Source of the DNA: Ceraceosorus guamensis
Taxonomy: Eukaryota; Basidiomycota; Exobasidiomycetes; Ceraceosorales; Ceraceosoraceae
Direction: 5' to 3'
Length of the DNA: 64,000 nucleotides
NCBI RefSeq assembly: GCF_003144195.1
Contig: NW_020289999.1
Location: 379,544-443,543, forward strand
Positions 21,297-32,371 of this stretch are shown here, one piece after another. The notes below the pieces were generated by a model. That model was not told the origin of the DNA, ran no database searches, and saw nothing but the letters and a program-made list of their open reading frames with translations. The position numbers and the translations under genes were made by a program. Position 1 is the stretch's first letter; every line of letters starts with the position of its first letter.

Positions 21297-24200
21297 AGCC
21301 CACACTTTGCTCGAGGTTAGTGGACGCGTACGAAGTCTGTTCCAACCGCAATGGAGCCTGTGCGCTTGCTGCATTCTGCCGCAGTCGCTTCTGGACACTT
21401 TCAACAGCCCCCTCCCATCTGTACAGCTTCTGATGCCTTTGCTTTCCACTTTGACGAAACTCGACTCGTCGCCAATACCTCTTCAGCGTCTACAAGCGCG
21501 CCTCTTGGAACCGCACTTGCGTCTATTTCGCCTTGAATCGGATCGTATCAAACTTTCGTCTGATAATATCGTCCCTTTGAATGTTGCGCGATTCAATTCC
21601 TGATCAGTGAGAGACGTTTCTGGCTACGACAATCCTTCCCGTGCCGTGCGGGCTGCAATGTCCAACAAGCACACCTGAGTCGAACTTTACCCCCTTCGGC
21701 TTCGCGGTCATCGACAGAAAAGGCTCACGCCTGCGTCGAAGTCCCTTTCACACCCTGCTCTGTTCACGGCCAGAGGAAAGGCAAAATTTCGACGAGGCAA
21801 GTTAAAACTCTTCGCTCATGTGAGTCAAGCGGCCGATCAACTGCCCCAGACGTCCAAATCTGTCCCGGTTTGTTTTCCCTTTCCCTATTATCTCGCCATG
21901 CAGAATGCCCGCTGACGCCTCGGCAAAAGCCAAATGCGAGGTGACTAGCCTCCCTTTTGCCCTGCTTCGTTGTGACTGTGAAGCACGCCATGGCGAACGA
22001 GAGCGAGGAGCATCAATTGGAAGCCTGATCGGATTTGATTGAAGAGGGAATCGCTTTCTGCATTTGCAACTGCTACGTCGTCTTTGTCCTTCGCCCACGT
22101 CTTCCTCCCTTTGCTCGTCCTCCGTTCTCACCAAACGACCAAGCATGATAACGTCGAGCCTGGCATCTCAGCTCTCCACTGTATGCGTGTTCCTTGTCGC
22201 ATGCGCAACGGAAAGCCGAATCCTATTCTTCGTCTTCGTTGAGCGCGCCATTCATTGATCTAGCGCAAGAGCTTGCCGATGTAGTGAAAGATGTAGGGAG
22301 CTATGTGGGGTGAATTTGTCGCCTGCTCAGCTACCTCCATGCCCAGAATCCGAGGGCGGCATCACATCACGTCGAGAACACTCACTGGCATAGAGGCCGG
22401 CGGCGTATGTGACGAAGCTTTTGAGGGTTGCATGCGCACGCGCTCTCATTGCTGCCACTTCCAGCGCGCTTGGTGGGGGTGGAGGACCTGGACGAAGCAA
22501 GATTGAATGTCATGAGCATAGTCCAAGTGCGGGTGGAAACGTGGAGTAATGCAAATATGACTGCGCCACAAGCGTGCTCATTTGACCATGAACGTACCTC
22601 CGAACATGTTGTTCTATTTCGCTATTCGTTCGAGACTGATGAAATCACCAGGATGCTGATAGCTGATAGCCTTGTATATGGTGGAGATGATGGAAAGGTG
22701 AGCAACGGCAGACCTTGTGCGGATCGGCCTGAGCAAGTGGAGCCCCTCCTTCGCTGCGTCGGCCCCAAATTTGGCGTCGGACGACGGACGAGAACCGGTG
22801 CGAGTCACGTGGTACGAATCTGGCAATCAGAATTTGAATTCAAGATTTTGACTATGACTGAAGACTTGCGACTCAAGACCCAAGACTCAAGCAAGACTCA
22901 TGCATCTGACTCGTAACTCAACTTCCTTTTGACGCACGACGCGCTTTCGCACAAAACTCTCTTGGTCGTCAAACGTCGAGGCTCAGTAAAGCTCAATTTT
23001 GAATGGAAGGACCAACCTCACAAGCGCTGCTTACGCCCAAGCCACCGGCAACCTGTACCGTCAGCGATCTGCGCCACTCTTCAGAGGCGATGTGAATCCC
23101 TCGCTTTCACATTCTCTCTCTTGCATAAGAAATCTGATGAGACTCGAGAGTCAAGACTGTCCAAGGGGAGCGATCAAAAACACTTTCACGCGAACCATGA
23201 AGCCAATTGAAGAATTGAAATTCAATGTTGAACCTGAATCTTGAATGTGAATTTTGAACGCCTCGATCCCGCCGTCTCAAGGAGCGCTCAAACCATCTCG
23301 ATTTGTTCCAAGTCTGCGCGCAAAGAGCTCCCCGCTGCTGCAGCATCAGCTTGATGAGGCCTTGATCTCCTCGCATCTGCATTCAGATTGCGACAGCCAC
23401 CGCGGTAGCTGACTCGGGAAGAATTCACCCTCCGGCGCCCGCGAGAGCGCATGGATTGGTTCGCAGCCAAGAAAGAGGCACGAGTCTCGAGCAACCGTGA
23501 ATAGCCCAGCCCAGCCCAAGTTGCCATGCGAATCCTTGACATGCATCGCCAAAGCGACGCTGTTCAGGAGAGTATTCACGATTGACATGCAAGACTGAAA
23601 TTGGGCGTCTTGAGCAGTCACGAGTCTTTTTAGTTTTGAGCTTAGAAGCTGTCGACCTGCCGAGCATGCATGCATGCCATGGCTGTTCCCTGGCATGTAT
23701 ACAGCACCTACATACCTGACTTGTCTCGTCGATGCACCTGATTCTCATGAGTCTCACGAGCGCGCATCCAGCAGCAATGCTGCTGCATGCCATGGTGTTT
23801 CCCGCGGCGCAGGCTGAACAAGGATTACATGCATGTAGAGCATTTCAACCATGCACCTCCTGTGTCCACGTCGTGCAGCAAAAGCCCATGCAGCACCCCT
23901 TACGAGCTCTCTTCTGGGGCCGAACGCGCCTCCGCGTCGCGTCGGCATCAGCTTCTGCTGCTTTTACCAGCACTGAGCAGATGCACGCTTATTGCGCCCT
24001 ATCGGCGGTCAGCCGTGTTGCATTCAATTTCTGATTAATCGCGCTACCTTCGATTCAAAGGTGCAAAATCGATTGTAACAAGTCGTGAATGACACTTTTG
24101 GTTCCCTGATGGCTGCCGTGATGCCGCTCGTTTCCTGCACATCTCCTCTCTGCCTTGCGATAGCCGCTGCTGCGTGGAAATCTTGCGCGCTAGCGCCTGT

Positions 24201-24608
24201 CGCGAATTGGAACCAATGAAGGCAGACAGCAGGTCACCACAACAATGAACGGCCGTGCAGTGCGAAATGAATTCAAGATTGAATGATTGAATGACCGACC
24301 GTTGCAGCTCGGTCTTGATGGTCTGAGAAACAGGTTGATGCTGCATTTCGCACGCGTTCGTGTTTCGTCACTCCTTCCATCTTCCACCGCTTCGCTGTCA
24401 GCTTTCACCATCTCTTCGTTGTGTCTTACCTCCTCTCTCAGCTCCACACTGCGCGCAACAGAGCGTCGCGACTAGCGACATCATCACACTCCCAGGGCAA
24501 CTCTTCGTCGCGCAGGGCCGTCTCCTATTGCCATTTTGGTCTTTTCGACCCGCCCCCTCCCTTCGCTCTTCTGCCACAGCATCTCGACTGCCTCGCATTT
24601 AGAACACC
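21297..24608. other. 3.3-kb spacer without a recognisable gene
   Basis: This is the longest gene-free stretch in the window. Several open frames of 60-160 codons exist on both strands but none has family resemblance or extending splice sites. The part at 22800-23260 and 24250-24300 is locally AT-rich and full of the motifs GAATTCAAGATT, GACTCAAGACC and TTGAATGTGAATTTTG. It could hold a non-coding transcript or a fast-evolving gene; nothing seen decides this. Confidence 0.5.
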
Positions 24609-25195
24609 ATGTCGTACGCCAGACCGCCTGAGCAGCCTTATGCTCACTCCAATGCGTCCCAGTACGAGCAAGCCAGCGCCTACTATCAGCAGCAGCAACA
24701 TGGCTCTGATGGCTACGGCCACGGCTCTCAGGGAACATACGGTCACTCGCAAGGCGGCTACGGTGGAGGCGTATCTGGAGGCAGCTATGGAGGAGGCTAC
24801 AAGTACGATGATCAGCAATCCAGCATGTTTGCTCCTTCCGAGGCGCACCACTACGGCCAGTCCAGCGCTGCGCTCAACACTCCTTACAGCGACTTTCCTC
24901 CCACACCCGGTCAACCTCGCGCAAATGCAGGTGAGTACGACTTGTTCGCAGCATAGACGACTGGGATGGTGCACGTGGACAAGAAGAGAGCCAGCTTCAG
25001 TGGAGAGTGGTGGTGTCATCTCTAGGGCAAGGCTCAAAGTCAGCCTGGAATTCGACCCAGCCTATCGGCTTTGGGAATCGAAGCCCAGCGCTTCGAGGTC
25101 ATTCTGGCCGCTGCTCTGGCTCCAAAGATGAGATAAATCTTGTACCCAGGCGACCGGAGCGGATCATCTACAGCGCCCTATGCTTGACCGCTTGA
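24609..25195 (+). CDS. Gln/Gly/Tyr-rich protein, uncertain two-exon model
   Basis: The first exon (24609-24930) is a convincing coding start: a long pyrimidine-rich leader, then MSYARPPEQPYAHSNASQYE and Gln-, Gly-, Tyr- and His-rich sequence ending NTPYSDFPPTPGQPRANA. Such segments are typical cytosolic N-termini of fungal membrane synthases and RNA-associated proteins. A GTGAGT donor follows at 24931. The best downstream partner is an acceptor at 25025 opening 25026-25195, for a total of about 164 aa, but that second exon shows no recognisable domain. The gene may be truncated, a fast-evolving small protein, or the 5' end of something I failed to splice. Function not assignable. Confidence 0.4.
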
Positions 25196-26248
25196 GCAGC
25201 GTGGCCATATGCTCTCAATCCATCAACGGAAGCATTTAGGCTTGGCCCGCCGACTTCATGTGCAGAGCCAAGCTTTTCAGCGGCCGCGCAAGTCCGCCGA
25301 TTCAGAGGCAAGATGGTGCCGCGATTGGCCTCTGTGCTGGTCAGATAAGCACATCGTTCGCTAGTCAGGTGTGGGTCGACGGGCCTCACACTCTTAGGCG
25401 AGTCCCTTCAACCCTGATCACCCTTCGGATGTTCGCTGGGCGGGACTGGGTGGCCAAGTTTGCCACATGTCGCCTGATTTTATTCAGATTCGGTTTCAAA
25501 TCGCAAAGTTTGGCGGCCGGCCGGCGTGACAGGGCAGCCCCTGTCGGGCGCACGCACGCTGTGCCGAGCCATGCAGGCGCGCAGCGTCGAATGCATCATG
25601 CGCGATGCAGACCGCGCGGCTGGGCGCGACACCCACGCCGCGGCGCTTCTAGCAGCTGCACCTGCAGTGCATGCATGCCCGTGATCCGAGCGGGTCTTGA
25701 ACTTCCGCTCGTCTCATGCACGACTTGGTCATGCAAAGCCACGGAGCTGCAGGGACTGGCACCTGCCAAGGCATTGCGACAGTCTGCTCGCAAAGGGCAA
25801 GGTTGATGGCGACGGAGTTCTCCTCCGTTCGCGGCCTTCCAGTTCAACGGGCTGGCACCAGCGGCACGGCCTTTGCAAGGTCGTCATCGCATCGCATGAC
25901 CTTGAACCCTTTTCAGTAGGCGAGCATATACAGCACCTCATCAAGGGCGCCGGCAACCTGACTGCTGGCGGGAAATGTCAGCAGAGCATGCTTGGGGAGG
26001 TTGGTGGGCCAATTCGAGATTCGCTGAGGATAGGCCGCCTCATTGTGCCTGCCGTTCGGCCGTTCGACATGTTCGGCTCATCGAGAATGTGCGGAGTATA
26101 GTTGCTTGGCCCAAAACGATTGCGCGCCTGTCTTTTGGCAGCTCTTGTGGGATGTACAGCCTCGCAAACTCCTTTTCACTCGGGTTGCCCACAGCAATCT
26201 TCTTCACCGTATCTCCATTGTAGCCCGCCCTACCTTATCGAGATCACA
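25196..26248. other. Spacer upstream of the heparinase-like gene
   Basis: No gene is supported. The frame of the following CDS stays open upstream of its ATG back to about 26102, but without plausible coding content. A promoter function for the rightward gene is likely. Confidence 0.5.
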
Positions 26249-28762
26249 ATGGCTCACGAAGACGATTCCCTCCTCCCGCAATCGCGCGGCGCTCCAGCCT
26301 CTGCCGCAGCCCAAAAATACTCGTACGCACCGCAGAAGAAGGGTGTGAGCAAATGGATCAAGATCGGTATTCCGCTCCTGCTCCTCATCATTGCTGGTGC
26401 TGTTCTCGGCGGCATCTTCGGTTCGCGCGCTGCCAATAAGGATAGTTCGGCGAGCTCTTCCAAGTCTGGATGGACTGATTCTACCAGCGGCGACAAGCCC
26501 TCCTTCGTCGGCAGCGATGTTCTGCAAAGAGCCAGTGCTGCTGCCGCCAGTGGCAACGTGGACGACCTTCAATATCACGGTACCGATGCGTATGGTAATC
26601 CCTCCTTCAAGAGCAGCGCCACTCAGGGCTCTCCCTCGGCGTCGAACGGCTACCAGGTTGACTCCTTCAATGGCGGCTCCCTTCAAAATCTGCGCTCTCA
26701 TCCTCGTATCATGACCACCCAGCAACAATGGCAAGACCTCCCCGGCAAGATCAGCAAGGATGCTTACCTGACCGTCTGGAACGACACGATTTTCAAGAAC
26801 GCCACCGCGTGGTTCCCTATTCCTCCTACCAACTACAGCATTGACGGTGGTTTCACAGGAAGTGGTATCCTTGACCCTGCTCGTGAGCTTCAGCAGCGCG
26901 TCAAGACTTTTGCCTACGCATACCACATGAGTGGCGGCGACACCAAGTGGCGTGACCGCGCTTGGTCCGAGCTGAACACGGCTGCAGGCAACAATCCTCA
27001 ATACCCTTGGGGTGAAGGCGCCCCCGATGGCTCGATTTGGAATGCCAACCACTTCTTGGATCTTGCTGAGGCCACTACTGCATTTGCCATCGGTTACGAC
27101 TGGCTCTACGATGCTTGGACGGACGACCAAAGAGCCACTCTCCGCAACGCGATAGCAACCAATGGCCTCGTCTTCGGTAACAATGCTTACACTGGACAGA
27201 ACGATGGCGGTAACTACGGTTGGTGGCATTTGCCCGCGAATGGATTCGGCAATTGGAATTGCGTTTCTAACTCTGGCTTGCTGCTTGGAGCTCTTGCCAT
27301 TGCTGGCGACGATGGTGGCAACACTACGATCTCGACCTTGGTGTCCCAGACTTTCAACAATGTGCTCGACAACATGAAGCAGAATTGCATGCAGGGTGTA
27401 TACTCGGATGGAACTTGGAGCGAGACGCCCAACTACTGGTATTTCGGTACCAATGCTCAGGCTCGTGCAGTCTCAGCCCTGACTACTGCTACAGGAAGCG
27501 ATCAGGGCTTGATGGCTGCCAACAACAACTGGTCCAAGACGGGTTACTTCCACATGTACGTCTCGGGCATGGCTTCCATGTTCTTCTACGGTGACAATGG
27601 ACCCAACAAATTCTCGACCAATGCCAACGGCATGTTCCTGTGGGGCGCCTTGTCAAACAATCCTCTCTACGCCCTCTTCCAACGCGACCGCGCAGATGCA
27701 GCTGATCCGCTCAGCATGTTCTGGTACGATCCGTCCACCAAGGGAGCATTCTGGAACGGCCTGGACCTTGACAGGTACTTTGACGACGGACGCGGTTCTT
27801 GGGCTTCGATGCGCTCTTCGTGGACTGACTTTACTGGCATGTATGCGGCCATCAAGTCGTCCAATTTGACTGGACACCAGACTCATGGAGATCTCGATGC
27901 TGGTACTTTTGTCATCGACGCACTTGGCACCAGATGGGCCGGTGAGCTTGGCAATGGCAACTACCTCTCCACCGACTACTTCAGGGAGGAGGTGCCTACC
28001 GCACTGCGTTGGGGGTACTACAAGAAGGCCACTCAGGGTCAGAATACGCTGGTGATCAATGACCAGAACCAGATGCCAGATTGCCAACCCATCAACAAGT
28101 TTGAGACTACTGGTGCCAAGCAGTCCAACAGCGTCAGCTACACGCCGGGCACCAACGATGTCGCATACTTTTCCACGGACATGAGCTCTGCATACAACAA
28201 CTCCGGCTCAGCATTCCCGGCTAACACCGTCAAGCGAGGAATCCGGATGCTCAACGGCAGACGGCAAGTCCTGGTCCAGGATGACATTGGCGCGAACGGC
28301 GGCATCCAAAAGATCCAGTGGCGCGTTCAGACCAATGCGACTATCACGTTGTCCGCTGATCGCCGCACCGCAACTCTCACCTTGGAGAACGCTACTGACC
28401 CCAACGCATGGGGAGGCAACACTGTCGCTGGACCTGCTCCGCTCATCGCCCGCTTCGACAAGCAGACGATGATCGTCAAAATTCTTTCGCCTGCCACCGC
28501 CACTTTCGGCGTCACTTCGTTCAGTGGCAACCCGGAGCAAAAGCCCACGCGTATCTACGGCACAGATCCAAACACTACACCCGGAGAGCAAGGTGATCAG
28601 CCCATGCCCGGGAGATCCGTTCTGACAATCACTCTGGATGGCGGTGATGCTCAGTCGATCCAGGTCTTGTGGCAGCCTCAGTGGTCGAACTTGAACGATG
28701 CTGACAATAAGGAGCCACCCAATGTCCCCATCGACAACTGGAGCCTGACAAGTCACAACTAG
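26249..28762 (+). CDS. Membrane-anchored heparinase II/III- or alginate-lyase-like protein
   Basis: An intronless gene of 837 aa. A short polar N-terminus is followed by KKGVSKWIKIG and one membrane segment at residues about 38-58, giving a type II orientation with the large domain in the secretory lumen or outside the cell. A Ser-rich stalk leads to an alpha/alpha-toroid region (HPRIMTTQQQWQDLPGKIS, NANHFLDLAEATTAFAIGYDWLYD and the strongly conserved-looking GNWNCVSNSG). A C-terminal beta-sandwich region follows with GHQTHGDLDAGTFVIDALG, matching the layout of heparinase II/III proteins (polysaccharide lyases). The HGDLDAGTF motif with its His/Asp is the usual active-site or metal region of this group. 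Possible substrates are acidic polysaccharides of the fungal wall or capsule, or plant or bacterial uronides; the sequence does not decide. The ATG at 26249 follows GATCACA and immediately precedes a normal polar start. Confidence 0.85.
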   Translation: MAHEDDSLLPQSRGAPASAAAQKYSYAPQKKGVSKWIKIGIPLLLLIIAGAVLGGIFGSRAANKDSSASSSKSGWTDSTSGDKPSFVGSDVLQRASAAAASGNVDDLQYHGTDAYGNPSFKSSATQGSPSASNGYQVDSFNGGSLQNLRSHPRIMTTQQQWQDLPGKISKDAYLTVWNDTIFKNATAWFPIPPTNYSIDGGFTGSGILDPARELQQRVKTFAYAYHMSGGDTKWRDRAWSELNTAAGNNPQYPWGEGAPDGSIWNANHFLDLAEATTAFAIGYDWLYDAWTDDQRATLRNAIATNGLVFGNNAYTGQNDGGNYGWWHLPANGFGNWNCVSNSGLLLGALAIAGDDGGNTTISTLVSQTFNNVLDNMKQNCMQGVYSDGTWSETPNYWYFGTNAQARAVSALTTATGSDQGLMAANNNWSKTGYFHMYVSGMASMFFYGDNGPNKFSTNANGMFLWGALSNNPLYALFQRDRADAADPLSMFWYDPSTKGAFWNGLDLDRYFDDGRGSWASMRSSWTDFTGMYAAIKSSNLTGHQTHGDLDAGTFVIDALGTRWAGELGNGNYLSTDYFREEVPTALRWGYYKKATQGQNTLVINDQNQMPDCQPINKFETTGAKQSNSVSYTPGTNDVAYFSTDMSSAYNNSGSAFPANTVKRGIRMLNGRRQVLVQDDIGANGGIQKIQWRVQTNATITLSADRRTATLTLENATDPNAWGGNTVAGPAPLIARFDKQTMIVKILSPATATFGVTSFSGNPEQKPTRIYGTDPNTTPGEQGDQPMPGRSVLTITLDGGDAQSIQVLWQPQWSNLNDADNKEPPNVPIDNWSLTSHN

Positions 28763-29719
28763 ATCATTATAAGGTGCCGTGGCCGAACAATCAAGTCTCT
28801 TACCCAAGCAAGCCCCTGGCGCTGGCCGCATTTCAATCATCTCACAGATCCGCATTCGCAGTGGGCGGCGAGCCTTTTCCAGGCCGCATTGCCGATCCGA
28901 TCGCATCCATTCACTCATTCAATCACTCGCTGTGGTCTACTTCAACCACTACGGACATTTTTCTCCCACCTCCACCCTCGTGACTGTCTTGCCAATGTGT
29001 CGCGCGTGCCAATCCTCGCGATTCCGAAGTCTTCCCCAGCGCCGCCGCCATATCTCCATTTCAGGCCCATTCTCGTATTCGAGAAAGTAATTCTAGCTTC
29101 TACCTCGCCTGTGCTTTTGCGTGCCCTCTTTAGCTGCACGAGTCGATCGAGAATCAATGAATGTCATTATTTCTGCTGCGGATGATCCTTGATTTTGCGC
29201 TAGCTGCCGTGGTGGTGATGAAGCGTCTCGAATTGCGTGCAAGTGCGCCGCATGTTGGGGCCGGTCACGTGCCCCTCCACCTGCCCCCCCGTCCTGGTTG
29301 AGTCAGCTCGACAAGCAGCCGAGTCAGATCGCAAGTTGACACCAGCAGCTAGCATGTGACAAGGCGCTCGCTCACTTCATCAATCACAATCACTGCCTCA
29401 CTGTTGCCCACGGGACATCTCGATTCTCAAAACAATCCAAGGAAGCGTGCAAAGAGCGCTCATACAGCATCACTGTAGAGTGCCTAGTCCGCCAAAAGGG
29501 CGCCCGAGATTGGCTACCCACGTCCCTCCTCCTTGTCCGGCCAGGAACGACCTTCGCAATCGCCGGTGTTGCACGCCCGATTACGTTATCCTCATTCGCG
29601 ATCTGCGAGTCAGCAAACGCAATCGAAGGGCGCCACATTTTGAAAGCGCGCAATCCTCATCCCTCGACCCCTCCGCGCATTCGCTCCATAAGGACAGGTG
29701 ACCCTTGTGTGCGCGGACC
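28763..29719. other. Spacer upstream of a small membrane-protein gene
   Basis: It holds the 3' end of the heparinase-like transcript and the promoter of the gene at 29720. No coding frame is supported. Confidence 0.55.
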
Positions 29720-30332
29720 ATGTCGTTTCAACAAAGGGTGACGCCCATCTTGTTGGCAACGCTGGTAGGCGTAGTATCGGGCGCGTACCTCTTCGGACCA
29801 CCCCTGCAACAATTCAAAGTCGACTCTAGAGGCACTTTTGATCCTGATATCGCTAATGCTGCTGCTCACGGCGGTGCGGGAGGTGCGGTAGCGGATCCGA
29901 AAGAGATGGACAAGGGTGTGTTTAACAAGGGTGAGTGGAGTTTAGCAGCGAGTTGGTGGAGTTGGTGGTGCTAGCAAAGATGGAGCGCGCCTCTGGAAAG
30001 AAAAGGGTGCGGGATGAATGGAGCTCGAAAGAACTTGTCATGCTCGGTCATTGCGTAGCCACGCTGATGACCGAGCTCGGCGCGCAATAAAGTCACGAGT
30101 CTCTTCCTGTGCGAGACGCACGCACCGACGCGCACTCATCCTCTTTGCACCCGCCGTTGCTAACGCCCAAGCTCACGCTCACGCTGCCCTTACGTTCCTG
30201 TCACATATGATTTGCGTCGATTCAGATTCAAGACCGACGATCGCAGATGAAGGCAGGGCCGCACTAGTGGACGCCAAAGACCAGGCAAAGGATCTCAAGG
30301 AGCAGGTCAAAGCCAAAGCCAAAGCGACGTGA
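29720..30332 (+). CDS. Small single-pass membrane protein, 105 aa
   Basis: Two exons, 29720-29930 and 30226-30332, are joined by a GTGAGT donor at 29931 and an ATTCAG acceptor ending at 30225. The N-terminus MSFQQRVTPILLATLVGVVS is one hydrophobic segment preceded by a basic residue, followed by GAYLFGPPLQQFK and an acidic/polar region. The C-terminus is a charged helix rich in Lys/Ala (DAKDQAKDLKEQVKAKAKAT). The pattern resembles small mitochondrial inner-membrane proteins with a short N-terminal anchor, but I cannot name a family. It converges with the eL22 gene. Confidence 0.65.
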
Positions 30333-30663
30333 TCAATGCATCGCAATGCGATGAAATCATTTCACCACGTGTCTCGAACGTCCATCTGAATGTGATTTTG
30401 CGAGCTTGAGTCTGATGAGTGGACGAACTGCAGTACGCCATCCGTCTCAATCTCTCTCACGTCTTCCACCAAAGCTTGGTCAGCACATTCAAAATGCCAT
30501 GACGTGCGAAAGAATGGGCTGCCGCAGGTATCTAATCATTTGCGGCTTTGGATCGAACAGAGCCAGCCGAGTGAGCACGAGTATGAGCAGAAAGACGAGC
30601 TTCACAGCGTGGTGCTGCAAGACGATGAAGACATCACATTGCTAGGGCAGATTGATCACCATT
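30333..30663. other. Convergent 3' spacer
   Basis: Tail-to-tail spacer between the small membrane-protein gene and eL22. It contains presumed 3' untranslated sequence only. Confidence 0.6.
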
Positions 30664-31383
30664 TTACTCCTCCTCGTCGGCGTCGACACCGGCCACGTTG
30701 AAGAACTGTGAAACGCGAGAAGGAGAGAGTAGTGATCAGCACGCAAGGCCCAAAGATGTGAACCAAAAATGCGAGCCATTCAACCTTAGGCCATGTGCGA
30801 GTGCTCTAGAGCTGGTCCACACAACCCGCGATCCGCTAGGCCAGCAACGCCAGCTTTGCCAATTGACTCACCTTGATCTCAAAGCCCTGCTTGGAGGTAG
30901 CAACAACGCGGAGCCAGTCACGGAGCTGGTTGCGCTTCAGGTATCTCTTGGTGAGGTACTTGAGGTAACGCTTGGAGAAGGGAATAGTGGTGGTGACCCA
31001 AATCTTGCCTTCGCCCTCACGAGCCACCTTGACCACATCTCCAAGCTGTCCGGCCTTGCCCTCCACCTTGATGCGATCGTGAAGGTACTTCTCGAAAGTA
31101 GCAGCGTCCAGAATGCCGTCAGCAGCGGGGCCGGAGAAGTCCTGTGAGGGCAGAATAGATTTACACGTGTGAGCCCTGCCCTGGTCAACGTGCGAACATT
31201 CTGCGGCCGACCGCAATGCGCGCATGTACGCACAACAAAGTACTTCTCGCCCACGCTCTTCTTAGCGACCTTGGGTGCAGCAGGCTAGAGGTGAACAGAT
31301 AGAGAGCGGGGGGAAGGCAGTGGATCAGCTAACGTGTCGCTGGGCGAGATGAAAAGCCTCGACTCGCCCCGATTGCTCACCAT
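30664..31383 (-). CDS. RPL22: Large ribosomal subunit protein eL22
   Basis: A structural protein of the cytosolic 60S subunit. Exons on the minus strand are 31383-31381, 31284-31234, 31141-30872 and 30705-30664, giving 121 aa. Exon 1 contributes only the ATG, directly followed by a GTGAGC donor. The chain then reads [17 protein letters not shown], then [36 protein letters not shown]-like sequence (here [18 protein letters not shown]) and [18 protein letters not shown]. It ends with an acidic tail (DADEEE), as in other eL22 proteins. The start codon is immediately preceded by an A-tract, the complement of 31383-31397. Confidence 0.95.
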
Positions 31384-31397
31384 TTTTTTTTTTTTTT
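31383..31397 (-). promoter_or_regulatory. Poly(A) leader immediately before the RPL22 start codon
   Basis: In transcript sense there are 15 consecutive A residues, the last being the A of the ATG. A-rich leaders just before the start codon are known to influence initiation in yeasts; such a role here is inference. Confidence 0.5.
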
Positions 31398-32371
31398 GCA
31401 AAGTTCAGTCGGTGACGTTAGAATGATGGATTCGGTGTGGAGAAGAGCCTACACGGTTGAAACCTCTGGTCCCGTTGTGCAAAGCAGAGCAGAACTTGAT
31501 GCTAGGTGATTGTTTTGTGGTGTTGAATGTGAAGGCAAGGCCCGTTTGACCGAAGTCGTGACTGGTTTCTAGCTCTGCAGCATGTATGCACGGCCAAGAA
31601 GCAAGAGAAATCCGCAGGCTCTCGAGCCGCGGGAGTGCCAACCACGTGGCTTTGCCATAGCGTCCAGATTCGGCACGCTTGAAACCTGATGTCGTTTGCT
31701 CATCAGCCGTGAACGCGCCGCGTGATGGTCATGCACGCTGCAGGGTTCGTGCTGCGTGCGCCGATTCAACAATTTTGATTTCGACAGAGCCCCCCTTGAC
31801 CTTTGTATCTGCATGGTCGAATTCTCGATTCATTCTGTATGTACGCGACAGTCGATCGCAATTCAAGATTTGGAGTTCCGCTCAGTAATCGCGGGGAGAC
31901 AAATGAAGTGTTCAAGATTCAGTTGTGAGAGAATCGAATGTCACACATCACAATATTTGTGGTACTTGATTCAAGATTGTATTCTAATGAGCATCCAAAA
32001 TCACTCAAGATCAGTACGCGCGCCGCGTGCACGCATCCACGCGCCGGGAGCACTTTTGAGCCTTGAGCTGTTGTCGCCTCCACAACGAAGTCACGAAAGG
32101 TGAGTGAATCTGGGAATGCGCAACCAACCCGTCCATCACGATCACCGATGTTGACACGACTCTCAAGCTGATACGCGGCCCGCTGCTTTGACCTATCACC
32201 TGCTCCCAGGTGGCAAGCATCGAACCCGCTGGCCCTCCCTCGCAGGCCCGTTGGAAGCTCAAGAGATCGTCACGACAAACTTGCACAGCCACGGTCACCC
32301 TACCTTCAGACGCGACACCAGACTGCAGCTGGATCGCTGTCGGTTTATTTGAGCGTCTAAAGCGGCCAGGC
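31398..32371. other. Divergent spacer between eL22 and the JmjC gene
   Basis: Promoters for both genes are expected here. The region 31790-32010 is AT-rich and carries several copies of TTCAAGATT/CAATTCAAGATTTGG-like motifs. No gene is supported. Confidence 0.55.

Noticed and set aside
26204-27229. 341-codon minus-strand open frame inside the heparinase-like gene
   Set aside because: It is an antisense shadow of a codon-biased gene; the product is unlike any protein and the sense strand is convincingly coding.
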